This document shows positions 41,530 to 50,180 of a stretch of 64,000 nt of DNA, piece by piece. Each line of letters starts with the position of its first letter. Position 1 is the stretch's first letter. The notes beneath the pieces are model-generated. The model saw only the letters and a list, made by a program, of their open reading frames with translations, was not told the origin of the DNA and searched no databases. Made by a program: the position numbers and the translations under genes. The stretch comes from Marinomonas mediterranea MMB-1 (lineage in GTDB: Bacteria > Pseudomonadota > Gammaproteobacteria > Pseudomonadales > Marinomonadaceae). The stretch lies in assembly GCF_000192865.1 (NCBI RefSeq), contig NC_015276.1:186001-250000 (forward strand). The letters run 5' to 3'.

Positions 41530-42870
41530 TTATTTTTGTCGACTTAAGAGCAGGTCGCGATAAGCGTAACCGCTTCGCTTAATGGTGCGTTCTTGAGTTT
41601 CGTAATCAACATACGTTAAACCGAAGCGTTTGCTGTAGCCTTCTGCCCACTCAAAATTGTCCATTAAGCTCCATGCGAAGTAGCCACGGATGTCGACCCC
41701 CACATTGATTGCATCATTGACTGCATTAATGTGCCCTTGTAAATAGCGCACTCGTTGATCATCGTCTACTTTCCCAGCTTCAATTGTATCGGCGCAAGCG
41801 GCGCCGTTCTCTGTGATGTACATTGGGGGGAGGTCATATTGCTCGTTTAAGTTAATAAGTAATTCGCTAAACGCTTGAGGTGCAATTTCCCAGCCTATGT
41901 CGGTGTACTCCACATTCTCTTTTTTGACCTCCCGATAGAGGTTTTCTTCATCGTATTCATTGTGATTACAGGTGTAAAAGTTCATGCCCATAAAATCAAT
42001 AGGACGAGCAATGATTTCCATATCACCAGGGAGAATTGTCGGTAAATAATGAGGCAGTACTTTATTGAGTAACTTAGGGTATTGAGCCTTGAGTAGGGGC
42101 TCAATAAAAAACTGGTTATCCAAAGTTTCTCTGATTAGTGCGGCAAATTGGTCTTCCGACTTGTCACTGGCAGCGTAGGTTCTATTCATATTTAATACGA
42201 TGCCCACATCGGCAGTTGGGGAGTTTGCTCGAATAGCAGGCAAAGCCAAGCCATGAGCAAGCAAAATGTGGTGCGCTGCTTGACGCCCGTATTCTGGCTT
42301 GGCAAGCCCAGGAGCGTGGACTCCGACCTCGTAGCCCAAAAGAGCGGCGCAGAAGGGTTCGTTGAACGTTGCCCAAGAATCGACCCATTGACCTAATTCG
42401 TTTGTTATAAGGTTTGCATATTCTGCGTATCGATACGCGGTTTCTCTATTAAGCCAGCCGCCTTTGTCCTCTAAGTGCTGCGGTAAGTCCCAGTGATAGA
42501 GGGTTGCAAACACCTTAATACCATTCGCTTTTAGCTCCTTTATCAAATTACGGTAAAACAATAGGCCCTTTTTATTAGGCTCTCCTTGTTCGTCCATAAC
42601 ACGTGGCCAAGCAATAGAAAGGCGATAAGCGTCAACCCCTAAGCTTTTAATAAGCTGAACGTCTTCCTTCCAAAGGTGGTAGTGATCGCAAGCGACGGAG
42701 CCATCATCACCATTAAGTACTTTTCCTGGCGTCGCGCAAAAAGTGTCCCAAATGCAGGGTAGTCGGCCGTCTTCAGTGTTTGCGCCTTCTATCTGGAATG
42801 ACGCAGTGGCAACACCAAACGTAAAGTCTGGTTTTAACATGATGGAATTGTTTGGCAATGTGATGCTCAT
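41530..42870 (-). CDS. GH1 family beta-glucosidase
   Basis: This 446-residue (beta/alpha)8-barrel glycosidase has the acid/base E171 (TFNEP) and nucleophile E354 (YITENG) of family GH1. Other marks are FGVATASFQIEG near the start, LYHWDLPQ, and the C-terminal YFAWSLMDNFEWAEGYSKRFG. There is no signal peptide, so it is cytosolic, probably acting on imported beta-glucosides or cellobiose. A 6-phospho-beta-glucosidase is less likely, because the DNFEWAEG block fits non-phospho enzymes. It has no transporter beside it. The start ATG 42870 has gaggtg. Confidence 0.92.
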   Translation of the reverse strand: MSITLPNNSIMLKPDFTFGVATASFQIEGANTEDGRLPCIWDTFCATPGKVLNGDDGSVACDHYHLWKEDVQLIKSLGVDAYRLSIAWPRVMDEQGEPNKKGLLFYRNLIKELKANGIKVFATLYHWDLPQHLEDKGGWLNRETAYRYAEYANLITNELGQWVDSWATFNEPFCAALLGYEVGVHAPGLAKPEYGRQAAHHILLAHGLALPAIRANSPTADVGIVLNMNRTYAASDKSEDQFAALIRETLDNQFFIEPLLKAQYPKLLNKVLPHYLPTILPGDMEIIARPIDFMGMNFYTCNHNEYDEENLYREVKKENVEYTDIGWEIAPQAFSELLINLNEQYDLPPMYITENGAACADTIEAGKVDDDQRVRYLQGHINAVNDAINVGVDIRGYFAWSLMDNFEWAEGYSKRFGLTYVDYETQERTIKRSGYAYRDLLLSRQK

Positions 42871-43078
42871 AGGACACCTCGGTAGCTGAAACGTTATTGT
42901 TTTGCTGAAAGGTATGTAGATAAAACGATTTGGTCAATGCAGATAGTGGGGATTCAGATGAATCTAGAAAATTAAGTGTTTGTTAAGGAGCGCGTTATAA
43001 ATAAGTATTTTGGATTTATTTTGAAGACTAGATCGGCGAGCTTGGTATTCAAGCAAAGAGTTTGGCTTATTGTGGGTA

Positions 43079-43507
43079 TTATCCGATGAAAAGCATCGGA
43101 GTCAGACCTGGGTTGCTGGATAAGTACTTCAAATAACGAGACTTGAGCGCCGTTGGTAATGTCTCGGGCGTAATCTCTTTAAAGTGGTTTTTAAGATAAA
43201 ACGGCACAACGTTTTGCAGAGCGAAGCAATATGTAGGTTTGCTTTTCAATGCGGAGTACGAGCCAGCTAGTAGCGTTGCGCCAAGTCCCGTTTGTCTTTT
43301 GTCCGGGTGTGTTACCATCGCAGTGAGGAGCTGGATATCGCCTTCGATGGGTTTTAACCTGTACGCCGATAAAATCGTTGCGCCATCTTTAATGACCCAT
43401 AACGGTTCTGATTTATTAGGCTTTCCACTGGGGTAATAGGCTTGGTAAAACTTTTTTACGAGTGGGAACCAGAGAGGCTCGACTTTAACTGGAATATAAT
43501 TAGGCAT
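43079..43507 (-). CDS. GNAT-like acetyltransferase (small)
   Basis: This 142-residue GNAT-fold protein has the acetyl-CoA-binding segment around residues 70-85 (VTHPDKRQTGLGATLLAGSY), and the end SNPGLTPMLFIG. The C-terminal part is short. Its substrate is unknown. It is alone on the minus strand between the GH1 gene and the divergent hydrolase gene; its ATG 43507 is the first fitting start. Confidence 0.75.
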   Translation of the reverse strand: MPNYIPVKVEPLWFPLVKKFYQAYYPSGKPNKSEPLWVIKDGATILSAYRLKPIEGDIQLLTAMVTHPDKRQTGLGATLLAGSYSALKSKPTYCFALQNVVPFYLKNHFKEITPETLPTALKSRYLKYLSSNPGLTPMLFIG

Positions 43508-43590
43508 CGCACTGATTACCGATGTTAGTGATTTAACTCAGATAGGATATCATAGTAAAGAGTTGGCCAATATTATTAGGGAGAATCAGT

Positions 43591-44766
43591 GTGTTCATTC
43601 GTTACTTTGTCTTGGGCGTTGTGTCTTTGCTTGCTACACACATTTGGGCCGCAAACCCTTACGTGATTGAAATGAATGAATCGTTTGAAACGTATCAAGC
43701 GAGGGTCAAGCTTTATCTCTTGGCGAATAAAGAATGGGTGAACCCTGACAATAAAGAGGTTGAAGTCGAGGCGGTTTTGCCCAAAGAATGGCGTCCAGGC
43801 ACGGATTGCGATACTGAAGAAAAGGTCAAGCGTGGCGTTTTGTTACTCCACGGGCTTTCGGACTCGCCTTATTCTGTTCGTGATACAGCTAAGGCGTTGG
43901 CGGCCCAATGTTTGTATGTCCGGGTGATGTTACTTCCGGGGCACGGTACGAAACAGGAAGACCTGCTCACTGTGTCGCGTGATGATTGGCGCGAGACTGT
44001 TAAAGCGTCTTTTGCTCATTTCAGCGCAAAGCTTGATCAAGTGTTTGTCGCTGGGTTTTCAACTGGTGGTGCACTTGTCACGGAGTTTGCTTGGCATAAC
44101 CCAGATAAAGTGAGTGGTGTTATTCTTCTTTCCCCACTTTTTAAAATCAACACCAGTATCGACTGGCTAAGCCCTGTTGTTTCGTTGTTCACGGATTGGT
44201 TAGATCGATACAAAACGGATGATTATGCCAAATACGCTTCTATTCCCACGCCCGCGATTGTTGAGGCGTATCGTATTGCGAAAGAGGTGCGTGGGCTAGT
44301 ACACGATAATCCAAAAGACATTCCTGTGTTTATTGCACTTTCTGAGGAAGATGCGACGGTGGATTCGTCGGTTACTTTGACCTTATTTGATGAGGCTATG
44401 ATTGGAAATACCAACCAAGTTCTTTTATACAGTCGAACTCAAGCCGAAGCTCAATCAGATCGAAAAGCGGTAGTGAATACTTACTGGCCAGATCAAAAAA
44501 TTATAGGACTGTCTCATATGGGGGTGATCGGAAACCCTAACAATACTTATTATGGCGAAAAGGGAAGTTACCGAATTTGCGATTGGCACCGTTCTGATGA
44601 TGCTCAGTACAAAAAGTGTCAAAGAGCAGAAAACAATTGGTATGGTGAAAAGAGTGATGAATTGCTGGCGAAGAGTGATATTGCTGGACGCGTTTCGTGG
44701 AACCCTTTGTTTGATGATCTAATGAAGGATATCGGCTCTTTTATTTCAGCCCATTCTGCGTATTAA
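43591..44766 (+). CDS. Exported alpha/beta-hydrolase (esterase/lipase-like)
   Basis: This 391-residue protein has a signal peptide (1-20, ending HIWA) and an alpha/beta-hydrolase fold. The oxyanion loop LLLHGLSDSPYS and the nucleophile elbow GFSTGG (S157) are seen; an acidic residue in LSEEDATVD (around 265) and a His in GLSHMGV complete the likely triad. Four or more cysteines (DCDTEE, QCLYV, ICDWH, KKCQRA) suggest disulphides in the periplasm. The substrate is unknown. The start is GTG 43591, eight bases after aggga. Confidence 0.83.
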   Translation: MFIRYFVLGVVSLLATHIWAANPYVIEMNESFETYQARVKLYLLANKEWVNPDNKEVEVEAVLPKEWRPGTDCDTEEKVKRGVLLLHGLSDSPYSVRDTAKALAAQCLYVRVMLLPGHGTKQEDLLTVSRDDWRETVKASFAHFSAKLDQVFVAGFSTGGALVTEFAWHNPDKVSGVILLSPLFKINTSIDWLSPVVSLFTDWLDRYKTDDYAKYASIPTPAIVEAYRIAKEVRGLVHDNPKDIPVFIALSEEDATVDSSVTLTLFDEAMIGNTNQVLLYSRTQAEAQSDRKAVVNTYWPDQKIIGLSHMGVIGNPNNTYYGEKGSYRICDWHRSDDAQYKKCQRAENNWYGEKSDELLAKSDIAGRVSWNPLFDDLMKDIGSFISAHSAY

Positions 44767-44821
44767 AATCTGATGGCTTTCTAAGGTAGCGACTGTCAGT
44801 GTGATTGATTTGGAGAAGTGA

Positions 44822-45703
44822 ATGTTTGGTCAAATTGAAATACGACTCAACGAGTTAACGCCAGAACAGATTGCTCAATATCACGAGCAAGGTTTTTTGG
44901 TTATTGAAGGCGCGGTTTCAAGCGGCACATGTGATTTATTAAAATCTCGAATTAATGAACGGTTGGAAGAGTTTGACCCTAACAGTATTCGATCAATCTT
45001 CACCACGAAAGAGCAAGATCGTCAAACCGATGATTACTTCTTAAAATCTGCAGAGCGCATCTCTTACTTTTTTGAAGAGGAAGCGTTTGATGAGCATGGC
45101 GAGTTAAGGCAGGATAAGGTGCTATCAATTAATAAAATTGGTCACGCTTTGCATGACAAAGATGAATTATTTGCTGATTTTTCATTGAGTCCTATCTGGG
45201 CGACGATTCTAAAGCAGCTCGGTATGAAAAAGCCATTGGCCGCTCAATCGATGTACATTTTTAAACAGCCCAATATTGGGGGAGAAGTGAACTGTCACCA
45301 AGACAGTACGTTCCTCTTTACTCGGCCGATGAGCGTGATTGGGTTATGGTTTGCCATTGAGGATGCCACGTTAGAAAACGGTTGCCTTTGGGGCGTCCCT
45401 CAAGGGCATAAACAAGGGCTTGAGAAACGCTTTGAGCGGGTTTCAGAAGGCGAGAGCGCTATGAAAATGACGAAATTGTCTGACGTAGATTGGCCTGATG
45501 AAGCGTTGGCGCCTTTAGAGGTCCCCAAAGGTTCTATGGTGGTTCTAAACGGTGAGTTTCCTCACTTGAGTCACGCAAATCGATCAGCGCAATCACGACA
45601 TGCGTACGCCTTGCACGCGATTGATGGGGACTGTGAGTATCCAAAAACAAATTGGTTATTGCGTCATGGGCGCACATTTCCAGAATTTAGACACAATAAC
45701 TAA
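44822..45703 (+). CDS. Phytanoyl-CoA dioxygenase (PhyH) family protein
   Basis: This 293-residue Fe(II)/2-oxoglutarate oxygenase carries the iron motif H159-Q-D161 (NCHQDSTF) and a distal His near 248-251 (FPHLSHANRS), with R258 likely binding 2-oxoglutarate. The N-terminal LTPEQIAQYHEQGFLVIEGA is typical of PhyH proteins. The overall pattern (WGVPQGHKQGL) resembles the metazoan PHYHD1-like group. The substrate is unknown. It is 55 bp after the hydrolase gene and 18 bp before birA, all on one strand, so an operon is possible. Confidence 0.85.
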   Translation: MFGQIEIRLNELTPEQIAQYHEQGFLVIEGAVSSGTCDLLKSRINERLEEFDPNSIRSIFTTKEQDRQTDDYFLKSAERISYFFEEEAFDEHGELRQDKVLSINKIGHALHDKDELFADFSLSPIWATILKQLGMKKPLAAQSMYIFKQPNIGGEVNCHQDSTFLFTRPMSVIGLWFAIEDATLENGCLWGVPQGHKQGLEKRFERVSEGESAMKMTKLSDVDWPDEALAPLEVPKGSMVVLNGEFPHLSHANRSAQSRHAYALHAIDGDCEYPKTNWLLRHGRTFPEFRHNN

Positions 45704-45721
45704 AAGAAGAGATAGACAGGT

Positions 45722-46681
45722 ATGCGAGATATTCTGACCTTGCTGAGTGACAGTCAATTCCATTCGGGTGAAGAATTGGGTAAGGAAATCGGTGTTTCCA
45801 GAGCTGCGATTTGGAAGAAACTCAAAAAGCTGGAAAGTATCGGTGTACGAGTACACTCTGTTAAAGGGCGAGGGTATCGACTGCCAAACAAGCTGACCTT
45901 GTTGGAAGAGAGTCGGTTGCGTGATGAAGGCCTTAATTCAACTGTATCTGTCAATATTCAGTTTGAAACAGGGTCGACTAACGGCGATTTGAAACAGTAC
46001 ATTAATCAAAATGGCAGTTTACCCGCACTCTTTGTTTGTGAGAGACAAGTTCAAGGAAAAGGCCGAAGAGGGCGTAGCTGGGAAGGCGGCGTCGCGCGCA
46101 ATATCATTATGTCGTTTGCTTGGGGATTTGAAGGCGGAGTGGCGGTTGTAGAAGGGTTAAGTCTTGCGGTTGGCGTTGCCGTCGCTAACGTGCTGGATGA
46201 GCTCGGTATTGCTGGTGTAGGCTTGAAATGGCCTAATGATGTCCAAGTTGAAGGTAAAAAAATAGCAGGTATCCTACTGGAAATGGTTGCTGATCAGGAC
46301 GCTTGTCAGGTGATTGTCGGCATTGGCTTGAATGTTGAAATGCTGGATGACGAAATGTCTGCCATTGATCAGCCTTGGACTGATCTAGCATCAAGATTGC
46401 CGCAAACGCCCGATCGAAATAGAGTGCTTGCGTTACTCGCAAATGAATTAGTAGCGATATGTGAAAACTTTTCGAATGGGAAAGGGATAGAGTATTACCA
46501 GAAAATGTGGCAGAAACGCGATGTCATGCTGAATCAACCCGTTACCGTAACGAGTGTTGGGCAGCAGTTAAAAGGCACAGCGCGTGGTATTGACGCACAT
46601 GGTGCGCTCTTGTTGGAGCGTGATGGTAAGATTGAGTCCCTGCATGGGGGAGAAGTCAGTGTGCGAAGGCAAAACCAATAA
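45722..46681 (+). CDS. birA: Biotin operon repressor / biotin-protein ligase BirA
   Basis: This 319-residue bifunctional protein has an N-terminal winged helix-turn-helix (HSGEELGKEIGVSRAAIWKK) that binds the bio operator, the ligase core with the biotinyl-AMP loop GKGRRGRSWEG, and GLKWPNDVQVEGKKIAGIL, and a C-terminal SH3-like domain. It activates biotin and attaches it to the carboxylase carrier. It retains the DNA-binding domain, so it can regulate transcription. The gene order birA-coaX-SPOR gene is conserved in Pseudomonadales and Oceanospirillales. Confidence 0.95.
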   Translation: MRDILTLLSDSQFHSGEELGKEIGVSRAAIWKKLKKLESIGVRVHSVKGRGYRLPNKLTLLEESRLRDEGLNSTVSVNIQFETGSTNGDLKQYINQNGSLPALFVCERQVQGKGRRGRSWEGGVARNIIMSFAWGFEGGVAVVEGLSLAVGVAVANVLDELGIAGVGLKWPNDVQVEGKKIAGILLEMVADQDACQVIVGIGLNVEMLDDEMSAIDQPWTDLASRLPQTPDRNRVLALLANELVAICENFSNGKGIEYYQKMWQKRDVMLNQPVTVTSVGQQLKGTARGIDAHGALLLERDGKIESLHGGEVSVRRQNQ

Positions 46682-46685
46682 TATT

Positions 46686-47417
46686 ATGGTTCAAAAAGTA
46701 TTGGTGGTAGATGCGGGGAATACTCGTCTAAAGTGGACCGCCTTTGATGGCAATGAAGTCATAGGCAAGGTATACGACAATGATCCACACAGTTTTGATA
46801 ATTTCTATCCTGACATTATTTATTTTGCGAGTGTTCGTTCGAATGAGCAAAATGCGATGCTGCATGCGGATATTCAGGCTGCGTACCCAAATGTTGAGTG
46901 GTTGCCCATTGTGGTGGAGGCGACTTCATGTGGTGTGACAAACTCCTATGAAGAGCCGCATCGATTGGGGGTTGATAGGTGGCTGTCTTCCATTGCTGCG
47001 TACCATGAATCCAAAGGCGCAACCTTAGTCTTTGATGCGGGAACAGCGATTAAAGCTGATTTCGTTAATGGCCAAGGTGTTCATTTGGGAGGTTATATCG
47101 TTCCTGGCCTTAAAATGATGAAAGAAGGGTTAGTTAGTAATACGGCTCGCATTCGTTATTCCAATGATGAGCTTGGAAAGGGTCAAGGCATTCCTAATAA
47201 TACGGCTGGCGCGGTAGAATTAGGTTGTGAAGAAATGGCGGTTGGTTTTGTTGAGCGGTTAAAGCGCTTATATCCTGACTATGTTTGGTTTGCAACAGGC
47301 GGGGGAGGTAAGACGTTGATTACATCAGCGGGAGCAAATTGCATTTGTGATGAGCACTTGGTTGCTAAAGGTGCGAAACTAGTGGGCGATGAAATTATAG
47401 AGAATCGAAAAGCATGA
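46686..47417 (+). CDS. coaX: Type III pantothenate kinase
   Basis: This 243-residue ASKHA-fold kinase carries out the first step of coenzyme A synthesis. Motifs are VDAGNTRLKW (phosphate 1), HRLGVDRW, VFDAGTAIKADF and GGYIVPGL. The start ATG 46686 lies four bases after the birA stop; a GTG at 46658 inside birA with a gggggaga site would add nine residues that relatives lack. Type III enzymes are not feedback-inhibited by CoA. Its stop overlaps the next start (ATGA). Confidence 0.93.
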   Translation: MVQKVLVVDAGNTRLKWTAFDGNEVIGKVYDNDPHSFDNFYPDIIYFASVRSNEQNAMLHADIQAAYPNVEWLPIVVEATSCGVTNSYEEPHRLGVDRWLSSIAAYHESKGATLVFDAGTAIKADFVNGQGVHLGGYIVPGLKMMKEGLVSNTARIRYSNDELGKGQGIPNNTAGAVELGCEEMAVGFVERLKRLYPDYVWFATGGGGKTLITSAGANCICDEHLVAKGAKLVGDEIIENRKA

Positions 47418-48196
47418 GATGGTTGTTTTTATTGGTTGTGCTGATTAATGCAGGATTTTTTAGCTGGCACAGCTTTTCTCAGGATCAGCGACAGGCTTTT
47501 CAGGAAAAAGTGTATGCGCCGCCGGTGGGGACGAAAATCGCTTTAATGTCCGAGCCAGTTGAAGAGTTGAGTGTTAAACCAGCGCAAAGAGAAATCGCTG
47601 AGCGGCGTGAAGCGTTAGAAAGATTAGAAGGGCGATTACAAAACGCGGTTTCCGAAGCGGAGTCGAATTTACGTAATCCTACTCTTTCGTCTGATGGGGT
47701 TGGGATAGCTGCGACACAAGAACCTCGTGACGAAGACGTAAAGTCTTGTAGAATCATTGAAACCGAGCGAGAGAAGGATCACAAAGCCATACTGGTCTCT
47801 TTAAACAAAAAGCGCTGGGCCTATACCGAAACTCAGAAAATCGGTGAACGAGATAAATACTGGCTTTATATATCGGCACCAAATAATCGAGCGGCGGCGA
47901 ATAAAATTGTGGCAGATCTCAAAGGGAGAGGGGTTGATAGTTTTATTATTAACCGTGGCGAAATGAAGAATCGCATTTCTTTGGGGCTATATTCGTCTAA
48001 AGTGAGAGCGGAACAAGCGGCGGCTGCCATTAAAACTAAAGCGAATTACGATGTCGAAGTTTTCGAACATCAGCGTAAAGTAAGTCTGTATGTTGTTGAT
48101 ATTGCGACACAGATGACAGATGAGTTGTTCAATAATTGGCTTAAATCACTAGAAATGGAACCGTCTTTGATAAAAATTGAAAAAAAATCTTGTTAG
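47414..48196 (+). CDS. SPOR-like single-pass membrane protein
   Basis: This 260-residue protein has one N-terminal membrane helix (4-20), a charged coiled region (about 55-95: EIAERREALERLEGRLQNA) and a C-terminal SPOR-like repeat (about 150-220: YWLYISAPNNRAAANKIVADL). SPOR domains bind denuded peptidoglycan at the division septum. The gene lies between coaX and the tRNA cluster, as it does in pseudomonads, and overlaps coaX by four bases. Its function is unassigned. Confidence 0.8.
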   Translation: MRWLFLLVVLINAGFFSWHSFSQDQRQAFQEKVYAPPVGTKIALMSEPVEELSVKPAQREIAERREALERLEGRLQNAVSEAESNLRNPTLSSDGVGIAATQEPRDEDVKSCRIIETEREKDHKAILVSLNKKRWAYTETQKIGERDKYWLYISAPNNRAAANKIVADLKGRGVDSFIINRGEMKNRISLGLYSSKVRAEQAAAAIKTKANYDVEVFEHQRKVSLYVVDIATQMTDELFNNWLKSLEMEPSLIKIEKKSC

Positions 48197-48199
48197 CGC

Positions 48200-48227
48200 T
48201 TGCATTTGCTAAAGCGATTCATATAAT
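48200..48227 (+). promoter_or_regulatory. Sigma-70 promoter of the tRNA-Tyr/Gly/Thr cluster
   Basis: TTGCAT (48200-48205), 16 bases, then TATAAT (48222-48227, a perfect -10). The start site would be near 48234, about 56 bases before tRNA-Tyr. Confidence 0.75.
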
Positions 48228-48289
48228 GGCTCCCACCTTTTGGAGCAGTAGCGAAAGTTACAAGAGATAGTGTGAGCTGTCGTATTAGT

Positions 48290-48373
<84 letters not shown>

Positions 48374-48378
48374 TTTAA

Positions 48379-48453
48379 GCGGGTATGGTATAGTGGCTAT
48401 TACCTCAGCCTTCCAAGCTGAAGAGGCGGGTTCGATTCCCGCTACCCGCTCCA
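48379..48453 (+). tRNA. tRNA-Gly (TCC)
   Basis: 75 nt including CCA. The acceptor is GCGGGTA/TACCCGC, with anticodon TCC at 48412-48414. It is five bases after tRNA-Tyr and in the same transcript. Confidence 0.97.
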
Positions 48454-48467
48454 AACTCCAAGATTGT

Positions 48468-48543
48468 GCTCATGTAGCTCAGTTGGTAGAGCACACCCTT
48501 GGTAAGGGTGAGGTCGGCAGTTCAAATCTGCTCATGAGCTCCA
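48468..48543 (+). tRNA. tRNA-Thr (GGT)
   Basis: 76 nt including CCA. The acceptor is GCTCATG/CATGAGC and the anticodon GGT is at 48501-48503. It is the last of the three linked tRNAs; in relatives a tuf gene follows here, but not in this window. Confidence 0.97.
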
Positions 48544-48615
48544 GCATTTCAAAAGTGCATTTAAATAGGTGGGATTGACCGCCTTTTTTATTGTCTGTTT
48601 TTTGGGCGAATACCC

Positions 48616-48644
48616 TTGCAAAGTCCTTTGTAAATCGGTATCAT
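48616..48644 (+). promoter_or_regulatory. Promoter of tRNA-Trp
   Basis: TTGCAA (48616-48621), 17 bases, then TATCAT (48639-48644). The start site would be near 48651, about 13 bases before tRNA-Trp. It probably also drives secE-nusG. Just upstream (48567-48592) an imperfect hairpin followed by T residues may end the tRNA-Tyr/Gly/Thr transcript. Confidence 0.6.
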
Positions 48645-48663
48645 CCTCCGCCCATACGATTGT

Positions 48664-48739
48664 AGGCCAGTAGTTCAATTGGTAGAGCACCGGTTTCCAA
48701 AACCGGCTGTTGGGGGTTCGAGTCCCTCCTGGCCTGCCA
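48664..48739 (+). tRNA. tRNA-Trp (CCA)
   Basis: 76 nt including CCA. The acceptor is AGGCCAG/CTGGCCT, with anticodon CCA at 48697-48699. It lies immediately before secE, the usual position. Confidence 0.97.
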
Positions 48740-48779
48740 AATTTCGTATCCTATATCTAAGCTAGGGATCACCTGAAGT

Positions 48780-49148
48780 ATGAGTTCGAATACAGAAGCT
48801 CAAGAGTCTCGCGGAGACGTATTTAAGTGGGCGATTGTTGTTCTGCTGGTTGCAGCAGGCGTAGTTGGTAATAATTATTTTTCTGCAGAATCGTTGCTGT
48901 ATCGCTTAATTGCGGTATTAGTTTTGGCGATTGTGGCGGGCTTTATCGCTTTGCAAACGGTCAAAGGTAAAGCGTTCTTTACTTTGGCGAAAGAAGCTAA
49001 GAAGGAAATTGGACGCGTAGTATGGCCAACTCGTCAAGAAACAGTTCAAACAACATTGATCGTTTTGGCGGTTGTTATATTTATGTCTCTCGTGCTGTGG
49101 GGTGTTGATTCAGCTCTTGGTTGGGTCGTTTCCGCAGTAATAGGTTAG
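48780..49148 (+). CDS. secE: Preprotein translocase subunit SecE
   Basis: This 122-residue inner-membrane protein is part of SecYEG. It has three predicted helices (about 17-35, 38-60 and 95-118) with the conserved amphipathic segment AKKEIGRVVWPTRQETVQTT before the last helix, the essential part of SecE. It is followed nine bases later by nusG, as in nearly all Proteobacteria. It belongs to the long-range secE-nusG-rpl cluster. Confidence 0.95.
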   Translation: MSSNTEAQESRGDVFKWAIVVLLVAAGVVGNNYFSAESLLYRLIAVLVLAIVAGFIALQTVKGKAFFTLAKEAKKEIGRVVWPTRQETVQTTLIVLAVVIFMSLVLWGVDSALGWVVSAVIG

Positions 49149-49157
49149 GAGTTGGTC

Positions 49158-49691
49158 GTGGCTAAACGATGGTATGTAGTACAAGCGTACTCGGGGTATG
49201 AAAAGCATGTGATGCGTGCGCTTACAGAGCGTGTGCAGCTTATGTCTATGCAAGATTTGTTTGGCGAGATTTTGGTTCCTACTGAAGAAGTAGTCGAAAT
49301 CCGCGACGGTAAAAAGCGCAAGAGTGAGCGAAAGTTCTATCCAGGCTATGTGTTAGTGCAAATGGATATGAACGATGACTCTTGGCATTTGGTGAAGGGT
49401 ACATCGCGTGTGCTTGGCTTTATTGGCGGCACAGCAGACAAACCTTCTCCAATCACTCAGCGTGAAGCGGATGCTATTTTGCAGCGCGTTAACGAGGGTG
49501 TAGACAAGCCTCGTCCTAAGACATTGTTTGAAGCGGGTGAAGTGGTTCGTGTTAATGACGGGCCGTTCGCTGACTTTAATGGTGTTGTGGAAGAGGTTGA
49601 TTATGATAAGAGCCGAATTAAAGTGGCAGTATTGATCTTTGGTCGATCTACCCCTGTTGATTTGGAATTTAGTCAGGTTGAAAAAGCCTGA
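49158..49691 (+). CDS. nusG: Transcription termination/antitermination factor NusG
   Basis: This 177-residue factor has an N-terminal NGN domain (KRWYVVQAYSGYEKHV, FYPGYVLVQMDMNDDSWHLV) that binds RNA polymerase and a C-terminal KOW domain (VVRVNDGPFADFNGVVEEVD) that contacts Rho or S10. The start is set at GTG 49158, six bases after aggag; an in-frame TTG at 49152 is too close to that site. Confidence 0.95.
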   Translation: MAKRWYVVQAYSGYEKHVMRALTERVQLMSMQDLFGEILVPTEEVVEIRDGKKRKSERKFYPGYVLVQMDMNDDSWHLVKGTSRVLGFIGGTADKPSPITQREADAILQRVNEGVDKPRPKTLFEAGEVVRVNDGPFADFNGVVEEVDYDKSRIKVAVLIFGRSTPVDLEFSQVEKA

Positions 49692-49701
49692 TTTTGTAAA
49701 C

Positions 49702-49731
49702 GGGTAGCCTAATGTTCTTAGGCGGTGACCC
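49702..49731 (+). promoter_or_regulatory. Hairpin in the rplK leader, possible L1 translational operator
   Basis: GCCTAA (49707-49712) pairs with TTAGGC (49718-49723) and GGGT (49702-49705) with ACCC (49728-49731), leaving an internal GGTG bulge. A stem with an asymmetrical internal loop, just before rplK, is where L1 binds its own message in E. coli. Assignment is by position and shape only. Confidence 0.45.
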
Positions 49732-49745
49732 ATCTGGAGTAAATA

Positions 49746-50180
49746 ATGGCTAAAAAAGTCCAAGCTTATATCAAGCTACAAGTTAAAGCGGGTCAAGCGA
49801 ACCCAAGTCCCCCAGTTGGTCCAGCTCTTGGTCAACATGGTGTGAACATCATGGAATTCTGTAAAGCTTTCAACGCTAAAACTCAAGGCGTTGAGCCAGG
49901 TCTTCCAACACCAGTAATCATTACTGTATACGCTGACCGTAGCTTCACATTCGAAACTAAATCGACTCCAGCTTCTGTTCTTCTTAAGAAGGCAGCAGGT
50001 CTGAAAAGCGGTTCTCCACGTCCTAATACTCAAAAAGTTGGTACGGTTACTCGTGCTCAACTAGAGGAGATTGTTAATGCTAAGCAGCAAGATTTGACTG
50101 CTTCAGATATGGATGCTGCTGTACGTACTATCGCAGGTAGTGCGCGCTCTATGGGTCTAGATGTTGAGGGTGTTGAATAA
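49746..50180 (+). CDS. rplK: 50S ribosomal protein L11
   Basis: This 144-residue protein of the GTPase-associated centre (E. coli 142) starts KKVQAYIKLQVKAGQANPSP and has the rRNA-binding C-terminal domain with GTVTRAQLEEIVNAKQQDL. Trimethylation sites near the N-terminus are conserved. Its stop overlaps the rplA start by one base. Confidence 0.97.
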   Translation: MAKKVQAYIKLQVKAGQANPSPPVGPALGQHGVNIMEFCKAFNAKTQGVEPGLPTPVIITVYADRSFTFETKSTPASVLLKKAAGLKSGSPRPNTQKVGTVTRAQLEEIVNAKQQDLTASDMDAAVRTIAGSARSMGLDVEGVE

